A stretch of DNA of 64,000 bases from Sphingobacterium detergens (GTDB taxonomy: Bacteria > Bacteroidota > Bacteroidia > Sphingobacteriales > Sphingobacteriaceae), in assembly GCF_003610355.1 (NCBI RefSeq), contig NZ_RAPY01000003.1, positions 124,001-188,000 of the forward strand. The letters run 5' to 3'. The notes beneath the pieces were generated by a model, which saw only the letters and a program-made list of their open reading frames with translations, did not search any database and was not told the DNA's origin. The first letter of the stretch is position 1. Each line of letters starts with the position of its first letter. A program made the translations under genes and the position numbers. Positions 35,837-44,649 of this stretch are shown here, piece after piece.

Positions 35837-37207
35837 TTAAAATTTTCTTTCGATTATTTGTCCCAAAATGATGGCATTTGGATCCTTACTATCTTTAAAA
35901 TCCATAAATTTCAAATATTCTTGTGGGGAGACATCTTTAAGAGGGGTATGCCAGTCCAAAACAAAGTTTGTATTTCCCAAATAATTAATTAAAGGTGTGA
36001 CATCTTTAACGACCCAATCTATTTTTGCGTTATCATAAGCACCTCCAGTACCTTGCGTCGTAGATTTGACAAATTTAAAGGTATTATCTACCTGTTTTGT
36101 AATATTGAAATCAATAGCCGCGGAATAAGTGTTTGAGTTGTCTCCAAACGTAATATTTAATGTAGCTTTAGCAGATGAAACTATCCTAAACTGCAATGAC
36201 TTCGTTGTCCAGCCCCCCAATTCATCGAGGATCGGGTTTAACACTTCTTTTTGCTTAGCAGAGATCTGTTTGCTAAGTCCCCAACTATTTCGATAATCCC
36301 AATCTAACCATCCAACGTAGTTATTTGACATTAATGTTGGTAGCTTAAACTCCGTACTTTTGTAATTTTCCTCCATCACCCGTTGAAACTCCATTTGCAA
36401 TTGAGTCACATCAATATTAAAATACTTTGTCATATAATCGCGTACAATTACTTCTTTTTGCTTAAATTTTGGGTAAGCGGTAGCACCGGAGCCATAAGCA
36501 TAACTATCGTAAAATAACTGTCCTCTTACAACCAGATGAGACAAAACTTCAGCAAAATCCTCACCCACTGATTTTCTAGAATAGGGTGTAACAAAACCTA
36601 ATGCACGTGCCACCGCTGGTGTATTTTCAAAAGATGTCCAGTTAGCATAATAGTCGCCAACACATACTTTTTCAAATTCAGGTGGAATGAAACGATTTTG
36701 GTTAATAATATGCGTAAATTCATGGTGAATCACTTGAAGATTTCCAAGGACTGACCCTGGATTAGTTTCATTAAGTCCATTTAAGCCATATAGAGTAATA
36801 CGTCTTCCGCCATCAGCGGTACCACCTTTCACAGACCCGTCCGGATCATAATCTCCTGAACCAAAAAGAGCAAACTGTTTAGGCGTATATGTTTTAATAA
36901 AAGGCACGCCGCCTACTTTACCATAAATCTCCAAAAAGCCTTTTTTTACAATATCCATCTGGGGAATCACTTTGGATTCATCTGCAGGTGCAATATTTTT
37001 ATTGATATCATGCATGTTACGCTGATACCGATATACAACCTCTATATTATAAGGGTCTGTTAAATTTTTTGTTATCCAATCGTCAATCGCACCAGGCGTA
37101 AACGTATCATAGTTCTGTAACTTATAATTTAACTTATCCTCTTTATTGCAGGCAAACAGTAGTCCGACTAAACTGATTCCTGTAACTATCTTAGTTATCG
37201 TTTTCAT
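35837..37207 (-). CDS. SusCD-associated zinc metallohydrolase lipoprotein with C-terminal extension (operon B)
   Basis: A 456-residue lipoprotein (LLFACNKED, lipid Cys 20), paralogue of the 300-residue operon A protein. The zincin motif HEFTH is at 162-166, and GEDFAE at 215-220 may supply the third metal ligand. The catalytic domain ends near residue 315. The additional ~120 residues (about 335-456) contain LQFRIVSSAKATLNITF, YSAAIDFN, NFVLDW and DPNAIILGQ, resembling the C-terminus of the neighbouring DUF4302 protein. It probably acts outside the cell on the substrate taken up by the adjacent SusCD. It is 9 bp from susD. Confidence 0.85.
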   Translation of the reverse strand: MKTITKIVTGISLVGLLFACNKEDKLNYKLQNYDTFTPGAIDDWITKNLTDPYNIEVVYRYQRNMHDINKNIAPADESKVIPQMDIVKKGFLEIYGKVGGVPFIKTYTPKQFALFGSGDYDPDGSVKGGTADGGRRITLYGLNGLNETNPGSVLGNLQVIHHEFTHIINQNRFIPPEFEKVCVGDYYANWTSFENTPAVARALGFVTPYSRKSVGEDFAEVLSHLVVRGQLFYDSYAYGSGATAYPKFKQKEVIVRDYMTKYFNIDVTQLQMEFQRVMEENYKSTEFKLPTLMSNNYVGWLDWDYRNSWGLSKQISAKQKEVLNPILDELGGWTTKSLQFRIVSSAKATLNITFGDNSNTYSAAIDFNITKQVDNTFKFVKSTTQGTGGAYDNAKIDWVVKDVTPLINYLGNTNFVLDWHTPLKDVSPQEYLKFMDFKDSKDPNAIILGQIIERKF

Positions 37208-37216
37208 ACTTTAGTT

Positions 37217-38689
37217 TTATCTTGGGTTTTGTTCTACACCTGCCAATTTAGCTTCCTGTGGAATCTGAAATATTCTCCTTGGGTCTTCTGGCTTTAATTC
37301 TATAAATGTCTCACGTTCATCATTTCCAATCACATTATGTTTTACTGTAATACCCTTACGGATAATATCAAACCAGCGCAGCCCCATTGACATAAACCCT
37401 ATTTGTTTAAATTGTAAAGCAGTCTGGATCAGTGCTTCCTTATCATCAGATAAATTAAAAAACTCTTTAGACTTGGCTACTGTGACAGCATGTGTACTCG
37501 GATTATAATTATTAATCCGGTTACTTGCAAAGAGATTTAAATCTGCCAATGCAGCATTTATATTTCCTAATTCAAGATAGGCCTCTGCTCTATTAAGTAA
37601 GGCTTCATCTGTCACAAATATCGGCACCATAAGCATTGCATAACCAGTACCTGCTGTAGCGTCGCTAATATAAAAGAATTCCTTCCAGAGGTAAGTTGTA
37701 TAGTGTGGCGCGCCATAATTCAACCCCAAATTATAAAGTTGTGCCCCAGCAGCGGTCTTGCCATTGTAGATATCCTGAGTGACTCTGACACCCATTGCAT
37801 ATCTGCTGTTCCACCACCTTTCATAACCACTATTGGTTTCAGTTATCAATAGGTTATAAACCTGATCAGCCTTTGTGAAATTGGTACGTACTGTTGCGAC
37901 ATCTTGTGATTTGAATGTTGAATTAAATGGTGTTAATTTTCCTGAGAAATTACCACTGGGAAAAATCTTATTAGCATTATCCACAACTTTTTGCCATTCA
38001 CCGGTAAATAAGTAGAATCTTGCTGCAAAAGCATGTGCCGCAGCCGGTGTAAAATGATATTTTGGCACATTCCATGCGCCATCACTACCGGCAAGTAGTG
38101 ATAGTCCTTCTTCCAAATCTTTTCGGATATTGTCATACACAGACTTGACAGTACCACGTTCGTAATTTTTAAGGGTTATAGTCTCTGGATCTGTCACATA
38201 CGGAATTCCTGGAGAATCGTTGTTCGCATTTGATGAGCGGTCGTATACTTTTGAAAAAAAAGTAACTAACATAAAATGATTATAGGCACGAGCGACCAAA
38301 GCTTCACCCTTATAGGGTAATACTTCATCTCCAAAATTATTTTTCTCAATCGCTTTCAATGCATGATTAGCTGCTGCAATGGCAGCATAGCAGGCATTCC
38401 AATACGCTGTTGGCGTATCTTTATCACTATCAATAACGTCTTTCCAATTATAAAGATGTGGAACAGGTTCATACAATTCACCTACTCCTTTATCTTCCAC
38501 ATTGTCCGAATAAGTTTCGGTCATTGCTAAATAATTATTGGACGGATATGCTGAAGTAACCAATCGTTTTACTTTATCCACAGTATTAATTTCCGCCCGC
38601 ATATCTGGTTCTTGATCGAGATATTTACTACAACTTGTAAACAGAATTGTAGAAGACAGTATCAAATATTTAAAGTTTCTTAATTTCAT
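37217..38689 (-). CDS. SusD/RagB-family lipoprotein (operon B)
   Basis: A 490-residue SusD homologue. The signal ends at FTSCSKYLDQEPDMRAE (lipid Cys about 20). Helical TPR-like segments include KGEALVARAYNHFMLVTFFS and LLNRAEAYLELGNINAAL, and the tail ends RRIFQIPQEAKLAGVEQNPR. It lies 11 bp after susC. It is paralogous to the operon A SusD, but about 40 residues shorter and clearly diverged in the middle, so the two probably bind different ligands or different parts of one. Confidence 0.96.
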   Translation of the reverse strand: MKLRNFKYLILSSTILFTSCSKYLDQEPDMRAEINTVDKVKRLVTSAYPSNNYLAMTETYSDNVEDKGVGELYEPVPHLYNWKDVIDSDKDTPTAYWNACYAAIAAANHALKAIEKNNFGDEVLPYKGEALVARAYNHFMLVTFFSKVYDRSSNANNDSPGIPYVTDPETITLKNYERGTVKSVYDNIRKDLEEGLSLLAGSDGAWNVPKYHFTPAAAHAFAARFYLFTGEWQKVVDNANKIFPSGNFSGKLTPFNSTFKSQDVATVRTNFTKADQVYNLLITETNSGYERWWNSRYAMGVRVTQDIYNGKTAAGAQLYNLGLNYGAPHYTTYLWKEFFYISDATAGTGYAMLMVPIFVTDEALLNRAEAYLELGNINAALADLNLFASNRINNYNPSTHAVTVAKSKEFFNLSDDKEALIQTALQFKQIGFMSMGLRWFDIIRKGITVKHNVIGNDERETFIELKPEDPRRIFQIPQEAKLAGVEQNPR

Positions 38690-38700
38690 AATTTAATTGT

Positions 38701-41700
38701 TTAGAAGCCTAATTTAACGGAAAGAGTTACTTGTTTAGGAACAGGCAAGGCTACCCCTCCATTACTAAAAAATTCAGGATCTACTCCATTTAATTTTTTG
38801 TCAGAATACAACAACCAAAGATTATTTCCAACGAGATTAAATTGAGCTGTTCTAAACTTAATACGGGAAACCAGTTCTTTAGGTACATTATAGCCAATAG
38901 AGATTTGCGATAAACGTAGATAATCACCTTTCGCAACTCTTTCAGAAGAATAATTGTAGGCATTATAAGTGTAATTTGCGGCATTTCTATCACCGAACCC
39001 ATTCTTTACATCAAATTCTGCAGATAATCCATCCAGTGAAGAAGGGATTACTGTTAGGTATTCATCTCCACGGTAGATAAAGCGATTAATTAAATCTTTA
39101 GATACATTGTACATATCTAAATAAGAGGTCGCGTAACTCGGTTGTAGTCTAACTTTATTGCCTAGCGCAAATTTTAATAGAAATGAAAAATTAAAATTTT
39201 TATACTCAAATCTATTATAATACCCGCCTGCTACTGTAGGATCTACAGGTCCCTCGTATTTTAAGAAATCTGTATTTGTATCCTGAAACCAAAAGTACGT
39301 TGTATTAGGAGTTCCATCTGTACCAGTGAATGTTGGATACCCTCCTTTTTCTTCTAGCTTTTCAAAATTAATGGAATATAAACCTCGATGTGGGCCACCT
39401 AACCGAGCTCCACCTTCTGCAGATATTAAGTTCCAAATATTACGTGTTACATCCAGTTTTGTAATTTCTGTTTTATTAAAGCCTAAAGTGAATTGTGTTC
39501 GCCATGTAAAGCCTTGTGGGTCTTTGAATGGATAACCGCCTAACTGAATATCAACACCATGCCCCTTCATATCAGCATAATTAGCTAATTTCTCGAATTG
39601 ACCTCCTATACCAGAGGTACGAATTGGACCAATGAGATCAAAGTTCTTTCGGCTATAATAATCCACATTTAGATCTACACGATTATTTAAGAAACTTAGG
39701 TCCGCACCAATATTTAATTCATACATCTTTTCCCATGTTAGCTCAGAATTTTCCAAGCCGTCAAGATTAATTTTACCTTCTTTTTCGGGCTCGAAGGGAC
39801 GATAAGTTACAGCATTATAAAAAAGAGCCGATGAATTTGATGCATTCCCCATGTTAGCTGTTAGCCCATATGTTGCACGCAGTCGGGCTGCCGAAAGAAT
39901 TTTATTGTCTTTATTAAAAAAGTTCTCTTGATTAATATCCCAAGCACCAGACACATTCCAAGTTGGCAACCAACGGGCCACCCTCGAACTTCCCATCTTA
40001 TTTGAACCATCATACCGTGTCGTAAAGTTAAAGGAGTATTTATCCCGATAATTATAGGCTCCTCGGAGCGCGTATGCTAGTTTTCGATCATAATAATACA
40101 TCATACCGAATGGTGCATCGCCACCTTCAATAGCTTTTTTATAAAATCTATAAGTAGGCATCACCAAATTGCCCGTTTCGTACTCTATCCCTGGCCCTGT
40201 AAAATCATGGTTTTGTTTATCGGCGTATTGAAGTTCATAGGTACCAAATAGATTTAAAGTATGATCGTTCCATTTTTGATTATATTCCAAATTATGACGC
40301 ATGTAATAGCTAATCATATTATTATTGGCTAAATTGAAGAAACCTCCATTTGGTAAAATGACATACTTATCGGTATTTGGAAAATCAGGATCAGCATACA
40401 AGAACCGATTACCGCTATTAACAGTTTGATCAGCATTTGCTCGATAAGACCTTGACAAATTTGCATTCTCCGTTATAATATGTTGTCGTTCAGAGTTGTA
40501 ATAACGATACATACCATTAGCAGAATAGGTCAAAGAGGGTAAAATTTTGTAAGTTACACCTGCCTGTACCTTTATGTCCATCAATTTGAGTTTGATATAA
40601 TTATTATCAAGTTCATTTAAGATATTGAATGGGGCATAGTCTCTGTTAAAATACTCTCGATCACCATTTTCATCAAATGCAGTTATAATGCGACTGGTAT
40701 TCAATGAATAAGAGTAAGGATTAATATCAAAATCCCGAGAATAGCTACCATAGACTGCATCAGAATTCCGATTTAACGTCCCTGGTGTTCGCTGATCGCG
40801 AATATTACTTTGAAAGATAAACTCGGTGCTCAGTTTATCATTAATTTTATAGTTGTTTCGAACATTTGCGGTAAAACGTTTTGCTGAATTGCCTAATGTG
40901 AAACCAGAATCATTCATAAAGCTCGTGGAAGCATACGTCTGACTCTTGCTCGTCCCGGTAGCCATACTCAAGGAATGATCATGTACAAGGGACTGTCTAA
41001 AAAGTAAATCAAACCAATCAGTATTCGCATTAGTATAACGTTGCAAAAACTGATAGCGAGAAGGGGCATCATTGCGTAAAGCATAGGAATCTTTAATGGG
41101 ATCGTAATCATACATTAGATTATACATCTTATTGAATACACCGCCCGTTGGTGCCCGAGAAACCTGGGAATGATTCAAATACCCCTTATTTTCCATATCA
41201 ATAATCAACTGCATCTGCTCAGCAGAGTTCATAATATCAAATTGATTGTAATTAGGTTTAATATAGGTCGTAAAATTCCCGGAATAATTAAAATTAACAG
41301 CCCCTTCCGTATTGCGTCCTCGCTTGGTATTTACCACGACAACACCATTCATCGCTGCAGCACCATACATCGCAGTGGCAGCGGCGTCCTTTAATACTGT
41401 AATTGATTCAATATCATCGGGATTTAAACCAGCAACTGAAGAACCTAACAAGGTATTTGCATCTCCAGTTGATAATGCTTCGTTTGAGATGTTGACAGCT
41501 TCATCCAAGATCACACCATCAATTACCCATAAGGGTTTATTATCACCTGTTAACGAAGTTGCACCGCGAACCCGAATTTTAGGCGCTGCACCAAATGTAC
41601 CCGACACATTTTGAACGGAAACACCGGCTGCCTGTCCCTCCAGCATCCTGGAAATATCTGGCACACCGGCTCTTTCAGCTTCCCTAGCATCAATCTTTGA

Positions 41701-42396
41701 AGAGGCTCCAGTGAATAATTTGCGATCCAAATTTTGATAACCTGTGGCAACCACATTTACTTCATCCAACTTAAGGTCATCAGCGGTCAATGCCACAGTT
41801 AATGTCGATTTGCCACCAACTGAAATCTCCCTAGTTCCAAAGCCTACGTACCGCACAACCAAAATTGCATTAGGACTCGCATTAATCTTAAAGTTGCCTG
41901 ATTCATCTGTCTGTGTCGAAACGGAAGATCCTTTTACAGTGACAGTAGCGCCGCTTAGCCCTTTTCCATTTTGATCGATAACTCTACCCGTAACGGATTG
42001 CTGAATGGAACTGTTGTTCGTATTTGTCGCAGACCCTCCATTGATCGAAATCGTATTTGCAATAATCTTATAATCAATATTATTACGCTTTAAAATAGAG
42101 TTTAATGCTTCCTCTATTGATGCATTTTTTAAATCCACATTAATTCTAGATTTAGAATCAACATTATTTCCATAAAATAGTTGCAAATTGGATTGCTTGG
42201 ATATCGCATTGAGCGCTTCTTCAATCCGTGCATTTTTCATCTTCAAAGTAACTTTCTGCGCAATGCCATTGGCTTGAACTCCGGTTACAAAGGCGAAAAG
42301 AAGACAGGTACTAATTTTCATAATACGTAAAGGTTTACAAAACCGTGGATCCTGGGGTATCAGACGCCAAGTTTTGCCAAATGGTAAGTTATTCAT
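38701..42396 (-). CDS. STN-domain SusC/RagA TonB-linked transporter (operon B)
   Basis: A 1231-residue transporter with the same architecture as the operon A SusC: leader of about 25 residues, signal MKISTCLLFAFVTGV, STN domain (about 45-118, ARIEEALNAISKQSNLQL), carboxypeptidase-like sandwich, plug with VLKDAAATAMYGAAAMNGVV, and a barrel ending LSVKLGF. The first ~115 residues are almost identical to the operon A protein, at DNA level as well, while the barrel is diverged. This fits duplication followed by substrate divergence or repeated recombination over the shared 5' region. The same hairpin lies 72 nt upstream. Confidence 0.96.
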   Translation of the reverse strand: MNNLPFGKTWRLIPQDPRFCKPLRIMKISTCLLFAFVTGVQANGIAQKVTLKMKNARIEEALNAISKQSNLQLFYGNNVDSKSRINVDLKNASIEEALNSILKRNNIDYKIIANTISINGGSATNTNNSSIQQSVTGRVIDQNGKGLSGATVTVKGSSVSTQTDESGNFKINASPNAILVVRYVGFGTREISVGGKSTLTVALTADDLKLDEVNVVATGYQNLDRKLFTGASSKIDAREAERAGVPDISRMLEGQAAGVSVQNVSGTFGAAPKIRVRGATSLTGDNKPLWVIDGVILDEAVNISNEALSTGDANTLLGSSVAGLNPDDIESITVLKDAAATAMYGAAAMNGVVVVNTKRGRNTEGAVNFNYSGNFTTYIKPNYNQFDIMNSAEQMQLIIDMENKGYLNHSQVSRAPTGGVFNKMYNLMYDYDPIKDSYALRNDAPSRYQFLQRYTNANTDWFDLLFRQSLVHDHSLSMATGTSKSQTYASTSFMNDSGFTLGNSAKRFTANVRNNYKINDKLSTEFIFQSNIRDQRTPGTLNRNSDAVYGSYSRDFDINPYSYSLNTSRIITAFDENGDREYFNRDYAPFNILNELDNNYIKLKLMDIKVQAGVTYKILPSLTYSANGMYRYYNSERQHIITENANLSRSYRANADQTVNSGNRFLYADPDFPNTDKYVILPNGGFFNLANNNMISYYMRHNLEYNQKWNDHTLNLFGTYELQYADKQNHDFTGPGIEYETGNLVMPTYRFYKKAIEGGDAPFGMMYYYDRKLAYALRGAYNYRDKYSFNFTTRYDGSNKMGSSRVARWLPTWNVSGAWDINQENFFNKDNKILSAARLRATYGLTANMGNASNSSALFYNAVTYRPFEPEKEGKINLDGLENSELTWEKMYELNIGADLSFLNNRVDLNVDYYSRKNFDLIGPIRTSGIGGQFEKLANYADMKGHGVDIQLGGYPFKDPQGFTWRTQFTLGFNKTEITKLDVTRNIWNLISAEGGARLGGPHRGLYSINFEKLEEKGGYPTFTGTDGTPNTTYFWFQDTNTDFLKYEGPVDPTVAGGYYNRFEYKNFNFSFLLKFALGNKVRLQPSYATSYLDMYNVSKDLINRFIYRGDEYLTVIPSSLDGLSAEFDVKNGFGDRNAANYTYNAYNYSSERVAKGDYLRLSQISIGYNVPKELVSRIKFRTAQFNLVGNNLWLLYSDKKLNGVDPEFFSNGGVALPVPKQVTLSVKLGF

Positions 42397-42468
42397 ACAT
42401 TTACTCTTAGTGGTTAATTGGGTTTACTTAATTCACTTTTTAAATTTTTAGCCTATTTGATCATCTAT

Positions 42469-42496
42469 GAACAGGGATGCTGCAACATTCCTGTTC
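42469..42496 (-). promoter_or_regulatory. Conserved leader hairpin upstream of susC (operon B)
   Basis: Arms at 42469-42479 and 42486-42496 are identical to those of the operon A hairpin, and the 6-nt loop matches at four of six positions. The flanking DNA shares only short words (GATCAAA just after it on the minus strand), so the hairpin is more conserved than its surroundings. Confidence 0.7.
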
Positions 42497-42551
42497 TCAT
42501 GTTTAAGAAGGCCATAGGTTAGGTATTTTTCCGTTCACATAGGCATTAGTT

Positions 42552-43700
42552 TTATTTGTTTTCTATTGTTAATTCTTTTCCATTAAGCTCAAATGTTAGG
42601 TTACAGACATAAGTCAACATTTCCAACACTTCAGATAATTTAACATCCCGTTTGAAATTGCCTGTATAAACCTTATCCAATGCAACGTCCTTTTTAAATT
42701 TGACATTGATGTCGTACCATTTAGAAAGTGTAGAAGATATTTCAACAATGGTTTCTTTTTTGAAATAAAACTGATTATTATGCCAAGACAAATCGTGTTC
42801 TAAATCTGCCTTTCCTTTACTCAATTTTCCTCCAGCAAACTTTGTATATTCTCCAGGTTCTAAAAACAGCAATTCTCCTGAATTACTTACCTGCACACGA
42901 CCAGAAGAAAGGGTTGTACGCACATTTGTGCTATAGGCATTAATATTAAAATGCGTCCCCAATACCTTAACCTCATTACCTCTAGACTCAACATAAAAAG
43001 GGCGTTTGATATCGTGTGAAACCTCAAAATATGCCTCTCCTTCTAAAACAACACGACGTTCGCTTTTATCAAACTTTGTAGGAAATTTAAGCTGCGAATT
43101 TGCATTGACCCAAACTTGCGTACCGTCTTCCAGGTTTAATTTATAGAAATGCCCTTTGGGAACAACTAAGGTATTATATTCCGTCTGGCTCTCTTCAGAT
43201 TGAACTGCAGCTTCAATTGCTTCTTTAGTCTCTCCGACAACAACTTCTGGATGTAATGTCTTAACTGAACTTTCCAAAGGAACCACAGAGCCATCTGCCA
43301 AAAGCAATAAAGCTCCTGATTGTGCGGGCAAAATATCTTTTTTTATAACTTTGTTGATCGCTGTTTTATCCGAATCGATTACTTTCTTATCACGAAGGTA
43401 AAATAATACCAACCCAAATAACACAATTGATGCTGCGGCAACACGACCAAAAGATCGAAAGTCAATTTTTTTTATCTTTGGAGCTCTGCCTACTTTGCGC
43501 CACGCTTCGTCCTCATCTAGCTCTGCGAAGAAGATTAGGTCCCGCTCAATATTTTTTGAGTCACGAAAGCTATCAATAAGATCTTCGTTTTTTTGGTCAG
43601 ACTTTTTCCAATGTTCAATAGATGAACGCTCTTCTTCGTTCGCTTGTCCTCGAAACAGTTTATGGATTAGTTTGGCTATGTAATTGGTGTTAGCTTTCAT
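42552..43700 (-). CDS. FecR-family anti-sigma factor (operon B)
   Basis: A 382-residue FecR homologue. A cytoplasmic N-terminal part with IEHWKKSDQKNEDL precedes one transmembrane helix (about 85-103, AAASIVLFGLVLFYLR). The periplasmic FecR domain has PKGHFYKLNLEDGTQVWVNA and EGEAYFEVSHDIKRPFYV. A C-terminal DUF4974-like region contains LSEVLEMLTYVCNLTFEL. The layout and many residues match the operon A FecR. It lies 53 bp after the sigma gene. Confidence 0.95.
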   Translation of the reverse strand: MKANTNYIAKLIHKLFRGQANEEERSSIEHWKKSDQKNEDLIDSFRDSKNIERDLIFFAELDEDEAWRKVGRAPKIKKIDFRSFGRVAAASIVLFGLVLFYLRDKKVIDSDKTAINKVIKKDILPAQSGALLLLADGSVVPLESSVKTLHPEVVVGETKEAIEAAVQSEESQTEYNTLVVPKGHFYKLNLEDGTQVWVNANSQLKFPTKFDKSERRVVLEGEAYFEVSHDIKRPFYVESRGNEVKVLGTHFNINAYSTNVRTTLSSGRVQVSNSGELLFLEPGEYTKFAGGKLSKGKADLEHDLSWHNNQFYFKKETIVEISSTLSKWYDINVKFKKDVALDKVYTGNFKRDVKLSEVLEMLTYVCNLTFELNGKELTIENK

Positions 43701-43753
43701 ATCTATAGATTAGAAACCCTATAGACCGAGACGGGGTGACAAAAAAATTAAAA

Positions 43754-44275
43754 TTATTTTAACAAAAAAATAATAAAGGGCAAAAATTCAGGGTGAAGCT
43801 TTTCCAGCAACATTTTCATACCGCGTTGTTTCTGTGTTTTTACAGTATTTACACTAATTTTAAGTCGTTCGGTAATCTCTAAATTTGACAAGCCTTCCAG
43901 ATACCCCATTTTAAAAATCTGTTGACATGATGTAGGCATTTGTGCAATAACTCGATACACTTCATTTATTATTTCTGTATGAATCATGGATAATTCCACT
44001 GAATGGTCATCCTCTTCCTTGAAACCAACCTGAGACCAATACTTTTCTTTAACTTTCTCATGTCGGATGTATTTTAAACAAGAAAACCGAACGGCAGTAT
44101 AAAGATAGTTTCTAATGAAATTTTCAGATTCATCCATTCGATGACTTTCCTTAAAGAAGGTAATAAAGGCTTCCTGCACCAAATCTTCAGCAACAGATGC
44201 TTCCCCCACAAATTTCCAGGCGAAGTGACACAGGCTTTTATAATACAATCTAAATAACTTCTCTTCTGGTCCCAT
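43754..44275 (-). CDS. ECF RNA polymerase sigma factor (operon B)
   Basis: A FecI-type ECF sigma factor of 173 residues, taking the ATG at 44275 (MGPEEKLFRLYYKSL) so that it aligns with the operon A sigma. A further in-frame ATG at 44371 would add 32 unconserved residues. Region 2 has CHFAWKFVGEASVAEDLVQE and region 4 has SCQQIFKMGYLEGLSNLEIT and ISVNTVKTQKQRGMKMLL. It is the first gene of operon B and probably drives its expression under FecR control. The DNA-recognition helix is essentially that of the operon A sigma. Confidence 0.94.
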   Translation of the reverse strand: MGPEEKLFRLYYKSLCHFAWKFVGEASVAEDLVQEAFITFFKESHRMDESENFIRNYLYTAVRFSCLKYIRHEKVKEKYWSQVGFKEEDDHSVELSMIHTEIINEVYRVIAQMPTSCQQIFKMGYLEGLSNLEITERLKISVNTVKTQKQRGMKMLLEKLHPEFLPFIIFLLK

Positions 44276-44649
44276 AGTAAAAAACGGGTATAACTCACAA
44301 TTGATTAGTAGTCGATTAATGGTTGTCGAGCAACTAGTTAAGCATAAATATAGGTTTTTAAGTTTATTCAAGCAAAAATTAACTTATTTCGAATAAATCA
44401 GATTAAGCCATCTATACTCTCAATATACTGACTTAAAAAGAATTACGACACAAATTACATTGAATCAATGGAATATTAAGCTGTAAATTCTATGTAACAC
44501 CTTCTTTTATTAGTCTTTTCTAGTTTCTAATACTCAACAAAAAATTATCTTTTCAAGTATTTACACAAGATCATGTTACCTAAAAACTTCATTTTTTCGA
44601 GTTTTTTTACTATATTGTAGACTTTCAAAAAATTTAAAACAAAGACTAA
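44276..44649. other. Divergent promoter region between operon B and the mrp operon, no gene seen
   Basis: 374 bp of AT-rich DNA lie between the sigma gene and mrpA, transcribed outward on both sides. I see no coding frame, strong hairpin or riboswitch. A -7-like TAGACTTTC at about 44617 is close to the consensus but imperfect. Confidence 0.5.
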
